A stretch of DNA of 64,000 nt from Pictodentalium vernedei (GCA_031216915.1 CM062296.1:664889838-664953837), one strand, 5' to 3'. Positions 23,021 through 34,829 are shown, numbered from the stretch's first letter. Translations and numbers: made by a program. Notes: a model not told the origin generated them from the sequence alone.

Positions 23021-26000
23021 TTTTTAGCTTAACTTGACATAGTCAAGATAAGCTATTGCCATCACGCGTGCGGAAGTCTGTTAGTCTGTGAGTCTGTGAG
23101 TCTGTGACGTCTGTTCACATTTCCTTTAGCACGGGCTACACCCCGCAGTTCTTGTCTGATCGTCACGAAATTTCATATGCAGGTTTGGGGTCATGTCTAG
23201 ATGAGAACGTCCCCTTTTGGTCGCGATCGGGCAACCGGTATGGCTGCCCGAGCCCAAAACCCGAAAACCATTAGCACAGTCTACAGGTCGTATTTATGAA
23301 GGGATTTCATTGTAACTTGGTAGGATGCCTCTGTATAGTGCCTAGACGAGAACGTCCCCTTTTGGGCATGATCTATCAACCGTGATGGCTGCCCAAGCCC
23401 GAAACCCAAAAACTTTTAGCACAGTCTGCAGGTCATGTTTAATGTGGAGGGATTTCATTGTAACTTGGTAGGATGACTCCTTATGATGTCTAGATGCGAA
23501 TTGCCCCATTTGGGCATGATCTGCCAACCGTGACGAATGCCCGAGCCCAAAACCCGAAAACCTTTAGCACAGTCTACAGGTCATATTTATTGAGGAATTT
23601 CATTGTAACTTGGTGGGTTGACTTCATACAATGTCTAGATGAGAAAGTCCCCCTTTGGACGTGATTGGGCAACTGTGACGGCTACAGGAGCCCGAAGCCC
23701 GAAAACCTTTAGCACAGTCTAGAGGTCATATTTATGAAATGATTTCATTGTAACTTGGCAGGATGACTCCAAATAATGTCTAGATGAGAACGTCCCATTT
23801 TGATCGCGATCATGCAGCCTTGATGGGTGCCCGAGCCCAAAAACCTTTAGCATAGGCAAAAGGTCATATTTATGGAAGGATTTCATTGTAACCTGTTAGG
23901 TTGACTCCATATAATGCCTAGATGATGACATCCCCTTTCGGTCGTGATTGGTCAGTTGTGATGGCAAGTGCCCGAAGCCCGAAAACCTTGAGCACAGTCT
24001 ACAGATCATATTTATGAAGGGATTTCATTGTAACTTCTTAGGATCACTCCAGATGATGCTCAGATGAGATTGTCCCCTATGGTTGCGATCATTCACCCAT
24101 GATGGCTGCCCAAGCCCGAAGCCCGAAAACCTTTAGCACAGTCTACAGGTCACATTTATGAAGGGATTTCATTGTAACTTGGTAGGTTAACTTCATATAA
24201 TGTCTAGATGAGAACGTGCGATCATTCACCCATGATGGCTGCCCGAGCCCGAAGCCCGAAAACCTTTAGCACAGTCTACAGGTCATATTTATGAAGGGAT
24301 TTCATTGTAACTTGGTAGGTTAACTTCATATAATGTCTAGATGAGAACGTCCCCTTTTGGACATGATTGGGCAACTGTGACGGCTAAAGGTGCCCGAAGC
24401 CCGAAAACCTTTAGCACAGTCTACAGGTCATATTTATAAGGGGATTTCATTGTAACTTGGTAGGATGACTCCAAATAATATCTAGATGAGAACGACCCCT
24501 TTTGATCGCGATCATTCAGCCTTGATGGGTGCCCGAGCCCAAAAACCTTTAGCATAGGTAAAAGGTCATATTTATGGAAGGATTTCATTGTAACCTATTA
24601 GGTTGACTCCATATAATGCCTAGATGATGACATCCCCTTTTGGTCGTAATTGGTCAGCTGTGTTGGCTACAAGTGCCCGAAGCCCAAAAACCTTGAGCAC
24701 AGTCTACAGGCCATATTTATGAAGGGATTTCATTGTAACTTGGTAGGTTGACTTCATATAATGCCTAGATGAGAACGTCCCCTTTTGGACATGTTTGGGC
24801 AACTTTGACGGCTAAAGGTGCCCGAAGCCCAAAAACCTTTAGCACTGTCTACAGGTCATATTTATGAAGGGATTTCATTGTAACTTGGTAGGTTGACTCC
24901 AAATAAGGTCAAGATGAGAACGTCCCATTTTGGCCGTGATCATTCAGCCTTGATGGGTGCCCGAACCCAAAAACCTTTAGCATAGGCAAAAGTTTATATT
25001 TATAGAAGGATTTCATTGTAACATTGTTAGGTTGACTCCATATAATGCCTAGATGATGACATCCCCTTTTGGTCGTGATTGGTCAACTGTGATGGCTACA
25101 GGTGCCCGAAGCCCGAAAACCTTGAACACAGTCTACAGGTCATATTTATGAAGGGATTTCATTGTATCTTCGCAGGATCACTCCAGATGATGCCCAGATG
25201 AGATTGTCCCCTTTGGTTGCGATCATTCAACCATGATGGCTGCCCGAGCCCGAAGCCCGAAAACCTTTAGCACAGTCTAAGGTCATATTTATGAAGGGAT
25301 TTCATTGTAACTTGGTAGGTTGACTTCATATAATGTCTAGATGAGAACGTCCCCTTTTGGACACGAGTGGGCAACTGTGACGGCTTCAGGGGCCCAAAGC
25401 CCGAAAACCTTTAGAACAGTCTACAGGTCATAATTATGAAGGGATTTTATTGTAGCTTGGTAGGATGACTCCAAATAGTGTCCAGATGAGAACGTCCCCT
25501 TTTGGTCACGATCATTCAGCCTTGATGGCTGCCCGAGCCCAGAAACTTTTAGCATGTCTGTAGGTCGTATTTATGGAAGGATTTCATTGTAACTTGTTAG
25601 GTTGACTCCATATAATGCCTAGATGATGACATCCCCTTTTGGTCGTGGTTGGTCACCTGTGATGTCTACAGGTGCCTGAAGCCCGAAAACCTTTAGCACA
25701 GTCTACAGGTCGTATTTATGGAGGGATTTCATTGTAACTTGGTAGGTTGACTTCATATAATGTCTAGATGAGAACGTCCCCTTTGGACGCAATTGGGAAA
25801 CTGACGGCTACAGGGGCCCGAAGCCCGAAAACCTTTAGCACAGTCTACAGGCCATATTTATGAAGGGATTTTAATGTAACTTGATAGGATGACTCATTTT
25901 GGAATAATTTCATTGTAATTTTGTTGATATATGTTAACTGTGAGGGCCACATATATTAACTGTGAGGTCATATTAACCCACCCCTCAGATCTTTAGTACA

Positions 26001-26175
26001 GTGTACACCTCATATTATTTTTATCATAAACATAGCATACAGGGAACAGAAATGAACATATTCCCAATTATCACAATTCTTGTCTTATTTCATAATCCTT
26101 TCATAAACATTGAACATTATCCTTTTCATCAAACACAAAACACAAGTTAAGCTACAGTGTCATTGACACTTTCAT
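23021..26175 (+). mobile_element. Helentron-like tandem-array element 2 (about 147-bp core)
   Basis: The 5' end TTTTTAGCTTAACTTGAC folds with GTCAAGATAAGCTA and is followed by a short GTCTGTGA repeat near 23080-23110. About 2.8 kb of tandem units of roughly 145-150 bp follow, near nineteen by spacing. Each carries GATTTCATTGTAACTTGGTA, CTAGATGAGAACGTCCCC and CCGAAAACCTTTAGCACAGT. The 3' end has CAAGTTAAGCT, an exact inverse of the 5' AGCTTAACTTG, then the hairpin AGTGTCATTGACACT. The 3' end is shared with element 1 although the cores are unrelated. Confidence 0.8.
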
Positions 26176-26314
26176 TTATATATATTGAATAGAGCTGAAA
26201 CGGTTAAAGGGTTTTCTTGATCGATTAATCACATGGATAAACATTGGTTAACCGATTAATCACTTGCCCTTATATGTAGCTGAATAATTGCCGTACCGTT
26301 GATGATTTATAGCA

Positions 26315-26466
26315 TTAACCCTTTACCCAACGTAAAGGACAAAATCGGCCAGCTCTACATACAAAAATCTCCATTCAGATTTTATTATGTTTTCAATTTT
26401 TGTCTCAAAAAACATAGCTTATGATCCCTCATTGGAACGAGTTCGTTCCAATGAGGGATCATAATC
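26315..26466 (-). mobile_element. MITE family 1, copy 3 (truncated)
   Basis: Begins TTAACCCTTTACCCAACG, the end that sits on the right in other copies. It runs through GGCCAGCTC to the central palindrome GGAACGAGTTCGTTCC and breaks off just after GGGATCATAA. One half is missing. Confidence 0.7.
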
Positions 26467-26571
26467 CAGGGAGTGAATCAAAACATTGAATCAATGAACA
26501 CTGACTGACTGAGTCATCAAAACAAACGGATTTGGAAAATTTTAACCAGCTCTTATATTGTATATGCTTTC

Positions 26572-26645
26572 TAAATTTGCTTTGTCACAAATTATCGAAG
26601 AGCGCCCATGGGCACTCTTCAATAATTTGTGACAAGACAAATTTA
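26572..26645. repeat. MITE family 4, copy 1 (palindrome)
   Basis: AAATTTGCTTTGTCACAAAT and GAAGAGCGCCCATG are repeated in reverse complement around a CCATGG centre. Half a copy is at about 27582-27619 and a diverged full copy at 56417-56480. Confidence 0.7.
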
Positions 26646-27288
26646 AATAAACAAAAATATTATTTGTGTTTTTAACTAAATCTGAAAAATAAGCACGGAA
26701 AATGTTTGCTTTTCCCCTGGTGCCCTCATTTTTTGAAAGGCCTGATAGTGGCTTCTATCACTCACAGTGCTCAAAATAACTTTTTTCTATGGGTAGCAAA
26801 ATGCTACACATTTCCAAAGAATGAATAGCATTTTGTAAAAATTGCATAGCTATTTTTGTATACCGGAGTTATGTTATGCTGTTTTGTATTGAATTCTTCT
26901 AAGTAGATAGAATAGTTTCCATCCATTTCTGGGCATTTCCAAATGATCTGCAACACATGAAACATTTACTATGTTTTCTTTTAACTGAACTGCCTTTAAG
27001 GGTTGCATGGACTTGGATATTTTCAAATGACGTCGTGGTTGTTTAACAGAGTTCTCAAAATGGAAGTTGGGATTTTTAATTAGATGGGCTTGAAGTTATT
27101 TTTAATGGACATTTTATGCAAAATGTTGTAAAAACAGGAAGAATTTAAACCAATAGAATTCATCTTACATATGAAGTTGCTAATGCTACTTGATGGAGAG
27201 TTAATCTGAGTTATGCCTGGAATGTTTCACAATCAGAAGTAAAGCATCAGTGAACTAGTTTTCAAATTTGTTTGCAAATTTTCATTTA
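26646..27288. other. no recognised gene
   Basis: AT-rich sequence. TAGCAAAATGCTACACATT-like words here and around 27350-27405 (TGCTATACATAATTG, TAGCAAAAAGCGA) suggest that 26770-27420 is one larger inverted or dispersed repeat. No coding signal is seen. Confidence 0.35.
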
Positions 27289-27354
27289 CATTTTGCGATG
27301 CAAGATAATCAACTGCAGCCTAATAGGCTGCAGTTGATTATCTTGTTTCGCAAA
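27289..27354. repeat. fold-back repeat with CTGCAGCC centre
   Basis: CATTTTGCGATGCAAGATAA and TCAACTGCAGCC are repeated in inverse orientation around AATA. It is near-perfect over about 30 bp per arm. Confidence 0.7.
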
Positions 27355-27581
27355 ATGCTATACATAATTGAACATTGTGTAGCTTTTTTGCAAGTTTTAC
27401 ATAGCAAAAAGCGACGCGACACCGCTTATTTTGAGCCTTGATCACCCAACCAGTTACAAGTACGTGATAGCAACATGGATTAAGGAAGTATATAAATTAA
27501 CTGAATAGGGAATGGAGTGACTGAGTCATCAAAACCGCAGGATTTTGAAATTTTAACCAACTGTTATATTGTATATGCTTT

Positions 27582-27690
27582 CTAAATTTGCTTTATTACA
27601 AATTATTGAAGAGCGCCCATGGCTTCCACTACAGCGCCTGAGGGACCTCATACGAGCTGTGCATTGACACGTCCAAACAAGTAGTTTGCA
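27582..27690 (+). pseudogene. half MITE joined to a diverged copy of host exon 1
   Basis: The first 38 bp are the left half of MITE family 4, stopping at its CCATGG centre. From 27620 the sequence CTTCCACTACAGCGCCTGAG continues with TGACACGTCCAAACA. It matches host exon 1 at about 28442-28505 (CTTCCACTACAGCACCCGAG, CGACAAGTCCAAACC) with roughly four of five bases the same. It is a partial exon duplication lying 0.5 kb upstream of its source. Confidence 0.7.
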
Positions 27691-27789
27691 ATCAAACTCA
27701 TGCATTATGACAAATGTTTTATCACTTTATCAACTACGACTGGATGACAATGCGATACTTGTAAAAATGATTTATTGAATACATAAATA

Positions 27790-27962
27790 TCTCCATGTTT
27801 TGCCCTAAAAATAGTTCATCATACTCATTGAAACGTGTTCGACGAGCTCGTTTCTACGAGAGGCTTTAATGTTTTGGAAGCAAAAATGAAAAAAAAAAAA
27901 TATATATGTATGGTGAGCTTTGTAAATAGCAATGGGGCTAGGTTAGACTAGATAAAGGAGTA
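27790..27962 (+). mobile_element. MITE family 1, degenerate copy 4
   Basis: The sequence GACGAGCTCGTTTCTACGAG with TAATGTTTTGGAAGCAAAAATG is the family's central palindrome region. The ends are eroded (GATAAAGGAGTAAAGG on the right). Confidence 0.5.
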
Positions 27963-27999
27963 AAGGCACCATTCGAACAGTTGCATGCGTATGGTAAAA

Positions 28000-28075
28000 G
28001 CCACCATTATATGTCCACAAATAAAGGAGGGTAGTTTCTAAGTCATCCGCCTGGTGAAAATAGCACGCTTGTCAG
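28000..28075 (+). other. possible 5' exon of the host gene
   Basis: A GTAAGATT donor follows GCTTGTCAG at 28075. With the acceptor at 28159 it would define an 84-bp intron in front of the first coding exon. No open frame is required, so this would be untranslated leader. The promoter was not identified and the start of the exon is arbitrary. Confidence 0.25.
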
Positions 28076-28159
28076 GTAAGATTCAGAGTTTTAAACATTT
28101 TGGGTGGCTGAACACACAAAATTATTCAGTCTGACAAAATTTTCCACTTTTCGTTTCAG

Positions 28160-28775
28160 GATCATACTGGAATTATGGGGGAGCATTCGAGACTAATGAT
28201 GCAATTTGCTTCGTTTTTGGCACAGAATAATTATCCTGGGTTAGCTGTTCCAGGCAACCCGACCACTTTGATTCCGCAGTCGACTGTTTCTCCTGTTGGT
28301 CAGACTCCACTCAGACACCAGTCTCCGCAGAGTAATTACCAGGCAGCTATGATAACGGAATTAGCCCGACAGCTGTTGGACAAAGCCTCAGCTCTGAGCT
28401 CGCCGCCAGCTTCATCGAGTACCACAACTCAAGGACTCACGACTTCCACTACAGCACCCGAGGGACAGCTCACGAGTTGTATATCGACAAGTCCAAACCA
28501 AACAATGAGTCCCGGGAAAGAAACTCTGACAAAAACTGATAAACTTCAAACAGTTTCGATTGGCCCGCACCAAATAGACAAAACTCTTCTTCCATCATAT
28601 GCTTTGAAATTGATGAAGCCGATAACGTCCAGGAGAAAACCAGGTCCCAAAGAGAAGGATTCATTCGGAATATACATATTTTGCTTACCGGACAAACATT
28701 CCAAATTACCAAAGTTCACATCGAGAGAACCTTCAGAGAGAGTTCTGATAACCAAATACCAAGAACAAGGTTACG
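28160..28775 (+). CDS. host gene exon 1 (Ser/Thr/Pro-rich N-terminus)
   Basis: The exon is bounded by the acceptor TTTTCGTTTCAG (28159) and the donor GTAAGACG (28776). From the ATG at 28175 it encodes 200 residues plus one base, so it ends in phase 1. The frame is also open back to the acceptor, so an upstream start is possible. Residues about 20-150 are disordered and rich in Ser, Thr, Pro and Gln, with a short helix-like MITELARQLLDKASAL near 69-84. A basic SRRKPGPKEK at 151-160 begins a folded-looking part (FGIYIFCLPDKHSKLPKF, then ERVLITKYQEQGYG). That part resembles the start of the domain found N-terminally in invertebrate HECT/G2E3-like proteins; this family call is tentative. Confidence 0.75.
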
Positions 28776-29221
28776 GTAAGACGATAAACCATTTTCAGTT
28801 TTTCGCTAGATAAGTTGCGCAGCACTTTGTTTTTTCTTACTCTGTCAGTGGCATTAATTCTGTGTGTATGTGGTGGTGGTGGTGGTGGTGGTGGGGGGGG
28901 GGGGGGGTATCTCTTCAAAGGTTTCGTCGTGCAAAGGTTTGGCAAGCAATTATGAAATACCAAGTTGTGCAAATGTCCTTGCTTGCCCGACGAAAATACT
29001 CGAGTTGGAGTACACTGTTGGGCAAAGTCTGCTGCTTGCCCGACAAAAATATACACAGATCAGAAAGTGCAATAAATACCTGACTCAATATATCGGTAAA
29101 CAAACACGAGGAACTTCTAAATTGCAGTTTTCATTCCAAAGTTTCAGCTGAAATCCTATCTTCTTAGACAAATGTAATATATCTTGAAAAACTGAATGAT
29201 TTTTATGTACCCTCTAAAATA

Positions 29222-29296
29222 ACCCAAATCATCTCGGTTGAGTGAATATGAACCCAACTGGGTTCATATTCACTCAACCCAGCTGATTTGGGTTAA
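29222..29296. repeat. MITE family 5, copy 1 (palindrome)
   Basis: AACCCAAATCATCTCGGTTG and AGTGAATATGAACCC are mirrored by GGGTTCATATTCACT and its outer arm ending in GATTTGGGTT. The same palindrome lies at 40683-40757, and both are followed by a degraded TTTTAA(T/C)AACC arm. Confidence 0.75.
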
Positions 29297-30180
29297 TTTT
29301 AATAACCCGACTGGTTTGAGGGTGTAGCAGGATAACCCTTTTCATGTGTAAAATACAGTATTTTTATATCAATGGAAAGTATTTTTGTGGCATATATGTA
29401 TTTGATAAAAGCAATTAGGTATGTTTCAAGGAGTGGGGCGATATGACCGAGTTGTCGGGCACCGACATCCAACCACCCCCTCCCTCCCTAAAGTTACGGC
29501 CCTAGACTCTGTATATTTCTTTCGGCTTTATGATTCCTTTATTATGAATATGAAAGTAACATTATAACATATTTCTTGAATGGGGTCATCAAGTCAGACA
29601 AACGCATGACAAATGGGTCCTAACTAACTTCCAAAATGTGGAGAAAAAAAACCCTCAAGAACACAAAATTCACAAGGGAAGTCAGCGGAAGTAGGAATTT
29701 TTATTGAAGCTGAACATCATTCACCATTCCTAGAGAGAAACTTATCAAATGTACCAAGCTACCCATGCAGCACACCAAGAAATAAACTTTCAAATGAACA
29801 TGTCGTCCGGATTTGTGGTTGAAAATAAAAAAAGGTTTTCATGCACCTGTACATTGAGAAAGGTGTACATTGTTTCGGCCCGGCGGGGTAAATTTACTAA
29901 CTAGGGATCGAAAAGCGTACACTTTTCTCGACTTCAAAGGCCACAGAAGAGCAGTGCGGCGTAAGGATATCCCCGAGAGGAGGTTGGGGAATGGGTACTT
30001 GCACTCCCCGACATGAAGCTAGGGTATTCCCCGACAAGCCCACGATAAAGGAGGCAGTTTTTCCGACGGGGGTGGGTGGGGGTGGTGGTTGTTAGACTAC
30101 CCGATAGAGGGCTATAGCCCAGACTCCGGCACCACCACTGCAGAAGAGACAAATCACACATGGAAATCTTCTGTCACATT

Positions 30181-30431
30181 TTAACCCTTTACCTAACACG
30201 AAAGGCAGACGACAGTTGCAAACATAATTTTCAAATAACTAATGTTCTTCATTTTTTGCGTCAAAAACATAGCTCATGACCCCTCTTTGGAACGAGCTCG
30301 TTGAGCTCGTTCCAAAGAGGAGTCATAAGCTATGTTTTTGAGACAAAAACGAAAAAAATAACGAAAATTAAATTGTGATTTTTATGAATGGCACTGGCCG
30401 GTTTTACCCGTTACGCTGGGTAAAGGGTTAA
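30181..30431 (+). mobile_element. MITE family 1, copy 5 (full length)
   Basis: Starts TTAACCCTTTACCTAACACG and ends TGGGTAAAGGGTTAA. The central palindrome GGAACGAGCTCGTTGAGCTC lies at about 30290-30310 between inverted ATAGCTCATGACC arms. It lies in intron 1 of the host gene. Confidence 0.85.
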
Positions 30432-30765
30432 GAGTGAAGAGTTTGTGCACCCCTTTCCTGATAATTCCCAAGAAGGTTGCAATAACAGGAACCCAGAAGA
30501 GAAATACAAGTTTCAGGTGACTGCATTTGAGTCGTGAGGGACCCCCTCATCGATTCTCTGACGGTGGTATTAGGTATTCTTTAGCGCGCGTGCGCGCGTT
30601 ATATTTGGAACGATTTTTGACACACTTCACGGTGTATCACATATATGAGGAAGTTAGAATAGAGCTGATGAAAAATCTGAAAAGAATATTTGTAATTCTC
30701 CTTTATTTGGTTTTGCTTTATTTTCATTCCCGTGTACTGTTTTTAAACTCTACAAGTTTTTATTA

Positions 30766-31120
30766 TTAATTTATTTATTGGTGTTTAAGGTCACATATTT
30801 CTGCACAATGGCTAATCATGACCACGACAGTTTTACGGGTGGAGGAAGCCGGAGTACCCGGAAAGAACCACCGAGCAACGGCGAGCAACTGTCAGCTCCC
30901 CAACATACTAACTCCACACAAGCAGGGTTACCATTGGTTGAAGACAGGTGCACCATCGACGTGCAGTACGCCTTAGTACACAGCGTCACCGTGCCCCCAC
31001 GTGGGCAATGGGGGTGAAGTGTCTTGCCCAAGGACACAACGCGGTTGCCGCGGGTGGGATTCGAACCGAGGACCTCTCGGCTTGTAGCCTGCGCCTCTAC
31101 CAACTGAGCCACCGCGCCCC
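30766..31120 (-). mobile_element. tRNA-headed SINE, copy 2
   Basis: Read on the minus strand it begins GGGGCGCGGTGGCTCAGTTG. The A box is GTGGCTCAGTTGGTAGAGG and the B box GGTTCGAATCC, followed by GTTGTGTCCTTGGGCAAGAC and GTACTAAGGCGTACTGCACG. The tail is ACCTTAAACACCAATAAATA. The head is closer to a tRNA than in the other copies. The target duplication is unclear. Confidence 0.88.
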
Positions 31121-31213
31121 AACTATACAAAGTAACGCAATACGTAATACATATATATACTTTTATGCCCTCTGCCAAAGTGTTTTAGCAACAGTGAAAC
31201 AAAAACAATCCGA

Positions 31214-31330
31214 CTAGAAAGTCCGACCCACTTTTTTTTGCAGGTGACATTGAATACCCTGTGGAACCAGGGGGGGGGGGGGTGGGGGTGGGGGTGGGGG
31301 CGTGGTGTAGGAAAAAATTTGCAGACACCG
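31214..31330. repeat. dispersed repeat with poly-G and AAAAAATTTGCA
   Basis: A G run at about 31270-31283 is followed by GGTGGGG units and then GAAAAAATTTGCAGACACCGATGCCGA. Related words (GAAAAAATTTGCAAGCATCGG, then CCTCCTTGACCACCCACCCA and TTTGCAAATTTTTTCC) occur at about 34838-34925, so these are two pieces of one repeat family. Confidence 0.5.
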
Positions 31331-31523
31331 ATGCCGATTTTTTGTTTTTGACCAGTCGGAGGACACACCCACCCACCCCATGTAATTTTTTTCCAGTTTT
31401 ACAATTTTTTTTCCGGGGTTACCTGAACCACCCACCCCCACTAAATACATGCTTCTGCATCATCCTTCCCACCATACTACACCATAACCAATTTTATCAT
31501 ACAGTATTGAGTGATTGACCTTG

Positions 31524-31697
31524 TACAGTAGGACAGGTCTTGAAAGAACATCCGTTTTATCAGACCAAAGTGGTCTCTTAAGGCAGATGGTCTCCCATAA
31601 CAAATCAAATATAGAGTAAAGCTGGTATGTCCAGGTATGTCCATATAAAACATGGTCTCCAAAGACATCGGTCTCTTAAGGCATGTTCTATTGTAAT
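31524..31697. mobile_element. TACAGTAGGACA-ended MITE
   Basis: The left end TACAGTAGGACAGGTCTTGA and right end GGTCTCTTAAGGCATGTTCTATTGTA are imperfect inverse copies. The interior is rich in TGGTCTC words. It is probably related to the CAGTGGAAC element at 32345. Confidence 0.5.
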
Positions 31698-32147
31698 TCA
31701 TTAACACTCTTGAATGTCATATCATTAACTTTTTATTCATAGTTATCTCTCCATGTGTGCAGACATGTTGTAGAAACCAACAGTATATATGGTATTCGAC
31801 AGAGTTCAGAGATCTTTGTAAAACATCATACAAATTGTTGATTTTTTTGACTACATGCATGAACCAGCATGGACTGACATGAAGAGAGATAATTGCGGAT
31901 GAGAAAGTATACTTCAGTATCAAAGTGAAGGGCGTTGATGTAGCAAAAAAAAATCTCTATGCAGCCTAGTCATTCTGAGTCATTCCTAAAAGTATTTCAA
32001 TCTGTGTAAATTTCATGTAACACTCAGGTAGAGGCATTAACCTCTTACCTCACATAGTGGCCACAATAAATGTAACCAAAATAAACCAACAACATTCAGT
32101 GGATTATATATCCAAATATATCCCACAATAAAGCCACACAAATATGG

Positions 32148-32188
32148 ATAACATTAGAACTGACTCTTCGAGCCAGTTCTAATGTTAG
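32148..32188. repeat. short palindrome
   Basis: AACATTAGAACTGACTC and the inverse GAGCCAGTTCTAATGTT meet at TTC. The arms are about 18 bp. Confidence 0.6.
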
Positions 32189-32344
32189 CCATACATGTGT
32201 TATTTCAAGTAACCTTATTGAACAGCAATGGTTTTTTGAGAATTTTTATTTTTTTTGTATTTCACAAAAGAATGTTAGGTAAAGGGTTAAATATCATAAA
32301 TTATTCAACCCATCAGAACCCATTGCGTTCGGCGTTCATATATA

Positions 32345-32549
32345 CAGTGGAACTTCTCTTGTGAGACCACCTTTTTGAGGAACCACCTCTTTTGTGCTAG
32401 AGCGTGTTTTATGTGGACAACACAGGACAACATACCATTTCGGCCATACAAAAATGGGCTTTGAAGACAGGTGGTCTTGACAGACCACCTGTCTGAAAGA
32501 CCCCTTTTGTCTGGCAAAAATGTTGGTCTCTCAAGAGAGGTTCCACGGT
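32345..32549. mobile_element. CAGTGGA-ended MITE, copy 2, TA target
   Basis: Left end CAGTGGAACTTCTCTTGTGA and right end TCTCAAGAGAGGTTCCACGG are inverse copies, flanked by TA on both sides. The 205-bp size, TA duplication and GGTCT-rich interior fit a Tc1/mariner-type MITE. No transposase is seen. Confidence 0.65.
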
Positions 32550-33026
32550 ATGTGTATGCAAAAAGCAATGAGTTTAGTCATTTATGTATTTGTTTATTTT
32601 TTTTGACGAAGGTTTGGGTGGGGCATGGCTGTGTTGGGGGGAGGGCATTTATTACTTATTTTAAGTCCAGCCCTAGAAGGTCTGGTACATGATTTTGTTG
32701 ACACCTGTGTTCTCAGATGTGTTTGAAATAAATTATCAGTTCAATGTTTAGTAGTCTCTTTGTTACATACTTCCTACAGTGGCAATAAGAGTCATTGGTG
32801 TTTTCGTAATAGGTCTGGATACATCGTTGTACAGAATTGTTCCTGCGGCTGAAATCTGTAACTGTTCCTGCCTTCACATAATTGTCTTTGCTCCTCATCT
32901 AAGCATGCCGATCTCACCAGGGTGAACATATTCGAAATTGAATCAAACAGAACACCCTCAGGATAACTTATCCTTTGAATGCAGTGTTTGATAATTGCAA
33001 TTAGTGATGCATTTTAACTTGCATTA

Positions 33027-34661
33027 TTAGTCCCCTACCGGCATCACCTGAGGGGACTATAGGTTTGCACTCTGTCCATCTGTCAGTCTGTCAGTCTGTC
33101 AGTCTGTAGATCTGTCAGTCTGTCAGTCTGTCAGTCACACTTGAGTTTTCCGGAGTTTTTTTGGAAACGCTTCAACGGAATGATTTCATTTTTGGTAAAC
33201 TACTATAAAACGATGACTAACAGATCAAGTTTGAGTTTCATGCTGATTGCATTATTCTTGTGTGAGTTACGGCCCTTGGAAATATGGGAAAAAGCACCAA
33301 AATATCAGTTTTCCGGAGTTTTTTTGGAAACACTTCAACGGAATGATTTCATTTTTGGTAAACTACTATAGAACGATGACTTACAGATCAAGATTGAGTT
33401 TTATGCTGATTGCAGTATTCTTGTGTGAGTTATGGCCTTGGAAATATGGAAAAGCGCCAAAATATCAGTTTTCCGGACTTTTTTTGGAAACGCTTCAACG
33501 GAATGATTTCATTTTTGGTAACCTACTATAGAACGATGACTTACAGATCAAGTTTGAGTTTCATGCTGATTGTCTTATTCTTGTGTGAGCTATGGCCCTT
33601 GGAAATATGGAAAAGCGCCAAAATATCAGTTTTCCGGACTTTTTCTGGAAACGCTTCAACGGAATGATTTCATTTTTGGTAACCTACAATAGAACGATGA
33701 CTTACAGATCAAGTTTCATTTACACTCTGTCCATCCATCCGTCAGTCTGTCAGTCAGTCTGTCGGTCATACTTTAGTTTTCCGGACTTTTTTTGGAAACG
33801 CTTCAACGGAATGATTTCATTTTTGGTAACCTACTATAGAACGATGACTTACAGATCAAGTTTCATTTGCACTCTGTCCATCCGTCAGTCTGTCAGTCAG
33901 TCTGTCAGTCATACTTTAGTTTTCCGGACTTTTTTGGAAACGCTTCAACGGAATGATTTCATTTTTGGTAACCTACTATAGAACGATGACTTACAGATCA
34001 AGTTTGAATTTCATGCTGATTGCCTTATTCTTGTGTGAGTTATGGCCCTTAGAAATATGGAAAAGCGCCAAAATATCAGTTTTCCGGACTTTTTCTGGAA
34101 ACGCCTCAACGGAATGATTTCATTTTTGGTAAACTACTATAGAACGATGACTTACAGATCAAGTTTCATTTACACTCTGTCCATCCATCCGTCAGTCTGT
34201 CAGTCAGTCTGTCGGACATACTTTAGTTTTCCGGACTTTTTTTGGAAACGCTTCAACGGAATGATTTCATTTTTGGTAACCTACTATAGAACGATGACTT
34301 ACAGGTTTCATTTGCACTCTGTCTATCCGTCAGTCTGTCAGTCAGTCTGTCAGTTATACTTTAGTTTTGCGGACTTTTTTTGGGAAATGCTTCAACCGAA
34401 TGATTTCATTCTTGGTAACCAACTAGAGAACGATGACTTACAGATCAAGTTTGAGTTTCATGCTGATTGCAATATTCTTGTGTGAGTTATGGCCCTTGGA
34501 AATATGGAAAAGCGCCAAAATATAAGTTTTCTGGACATTTTTTGGAAATGCTTCAACGGAATTCACGCTGATCACATCTAGGTTATAACATTTGTATAAT
34601 TATTAATGCTCATTAGTCCGGTAGGGGGCATTGTATTGCTTCAGCGATACGTGCGCTCTTG
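33027..34661 (+). mobile_element. Helentron-like tandem-array element 3 (about 163-bp core)
   Basis: The 5' end TTAGTCCCCTACCGG forms a hairpin with AGGGGACT and leads into a (GTCA/GTCT)n microsatellite (33078-33135). About ten partial or complete core units follow, each with TTTTTGGAAACGCTTCAACGG and ACGATGACTTACAGATCAAG. The microsatellite recurs between cores near 33740, 33885, 34195 and 34330, so units and microsatellite were copied together. The 3' end has CCGGTAGGGG, inverse of the 5' end, then a GTATTGC/GCGATAC hairpin and the terminus CTCTTG. Open frames through the units are artefacts. Confidence 0.75.
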
Positions 34662-34829
34662 TTCAATATGTCATACATTGTATCACTATAAGCCGAATCA
34701 TAGCTCAGCCGCAATAACAGTTTTATAATCGTATATAACCCATGGTAGGTACCCCCTGATAACTTGAGTGTCTTTTTCTTGGTCCTTGAATGATACTTCA
34801 CTGATTATGGTTTTCAATTTTGGCCACAA

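Noticed and set aside
23130-25900. A CRISPR-like repeat-spacer array
   Set aside because: Units are about 147 bp, tandem and degenerate throughout, without short constant repeats and unique spacers, in a eukaryotic genome. It is a satellite-type core array.
28733-29103. Small frames downstream of exon 1
   Set aside because: They cover the (GGT)n/G run and intron sequence. The exon 1 donor at 28776 explains the end of the coding part better.
33141-34485. A family of small proteins with FPEFFWKRFNGMISF repeats
   Set aside because: The frames are tandem core units of Helentron-like element 3. They include the microsatellite and shift freely, with no start context or splice structure.
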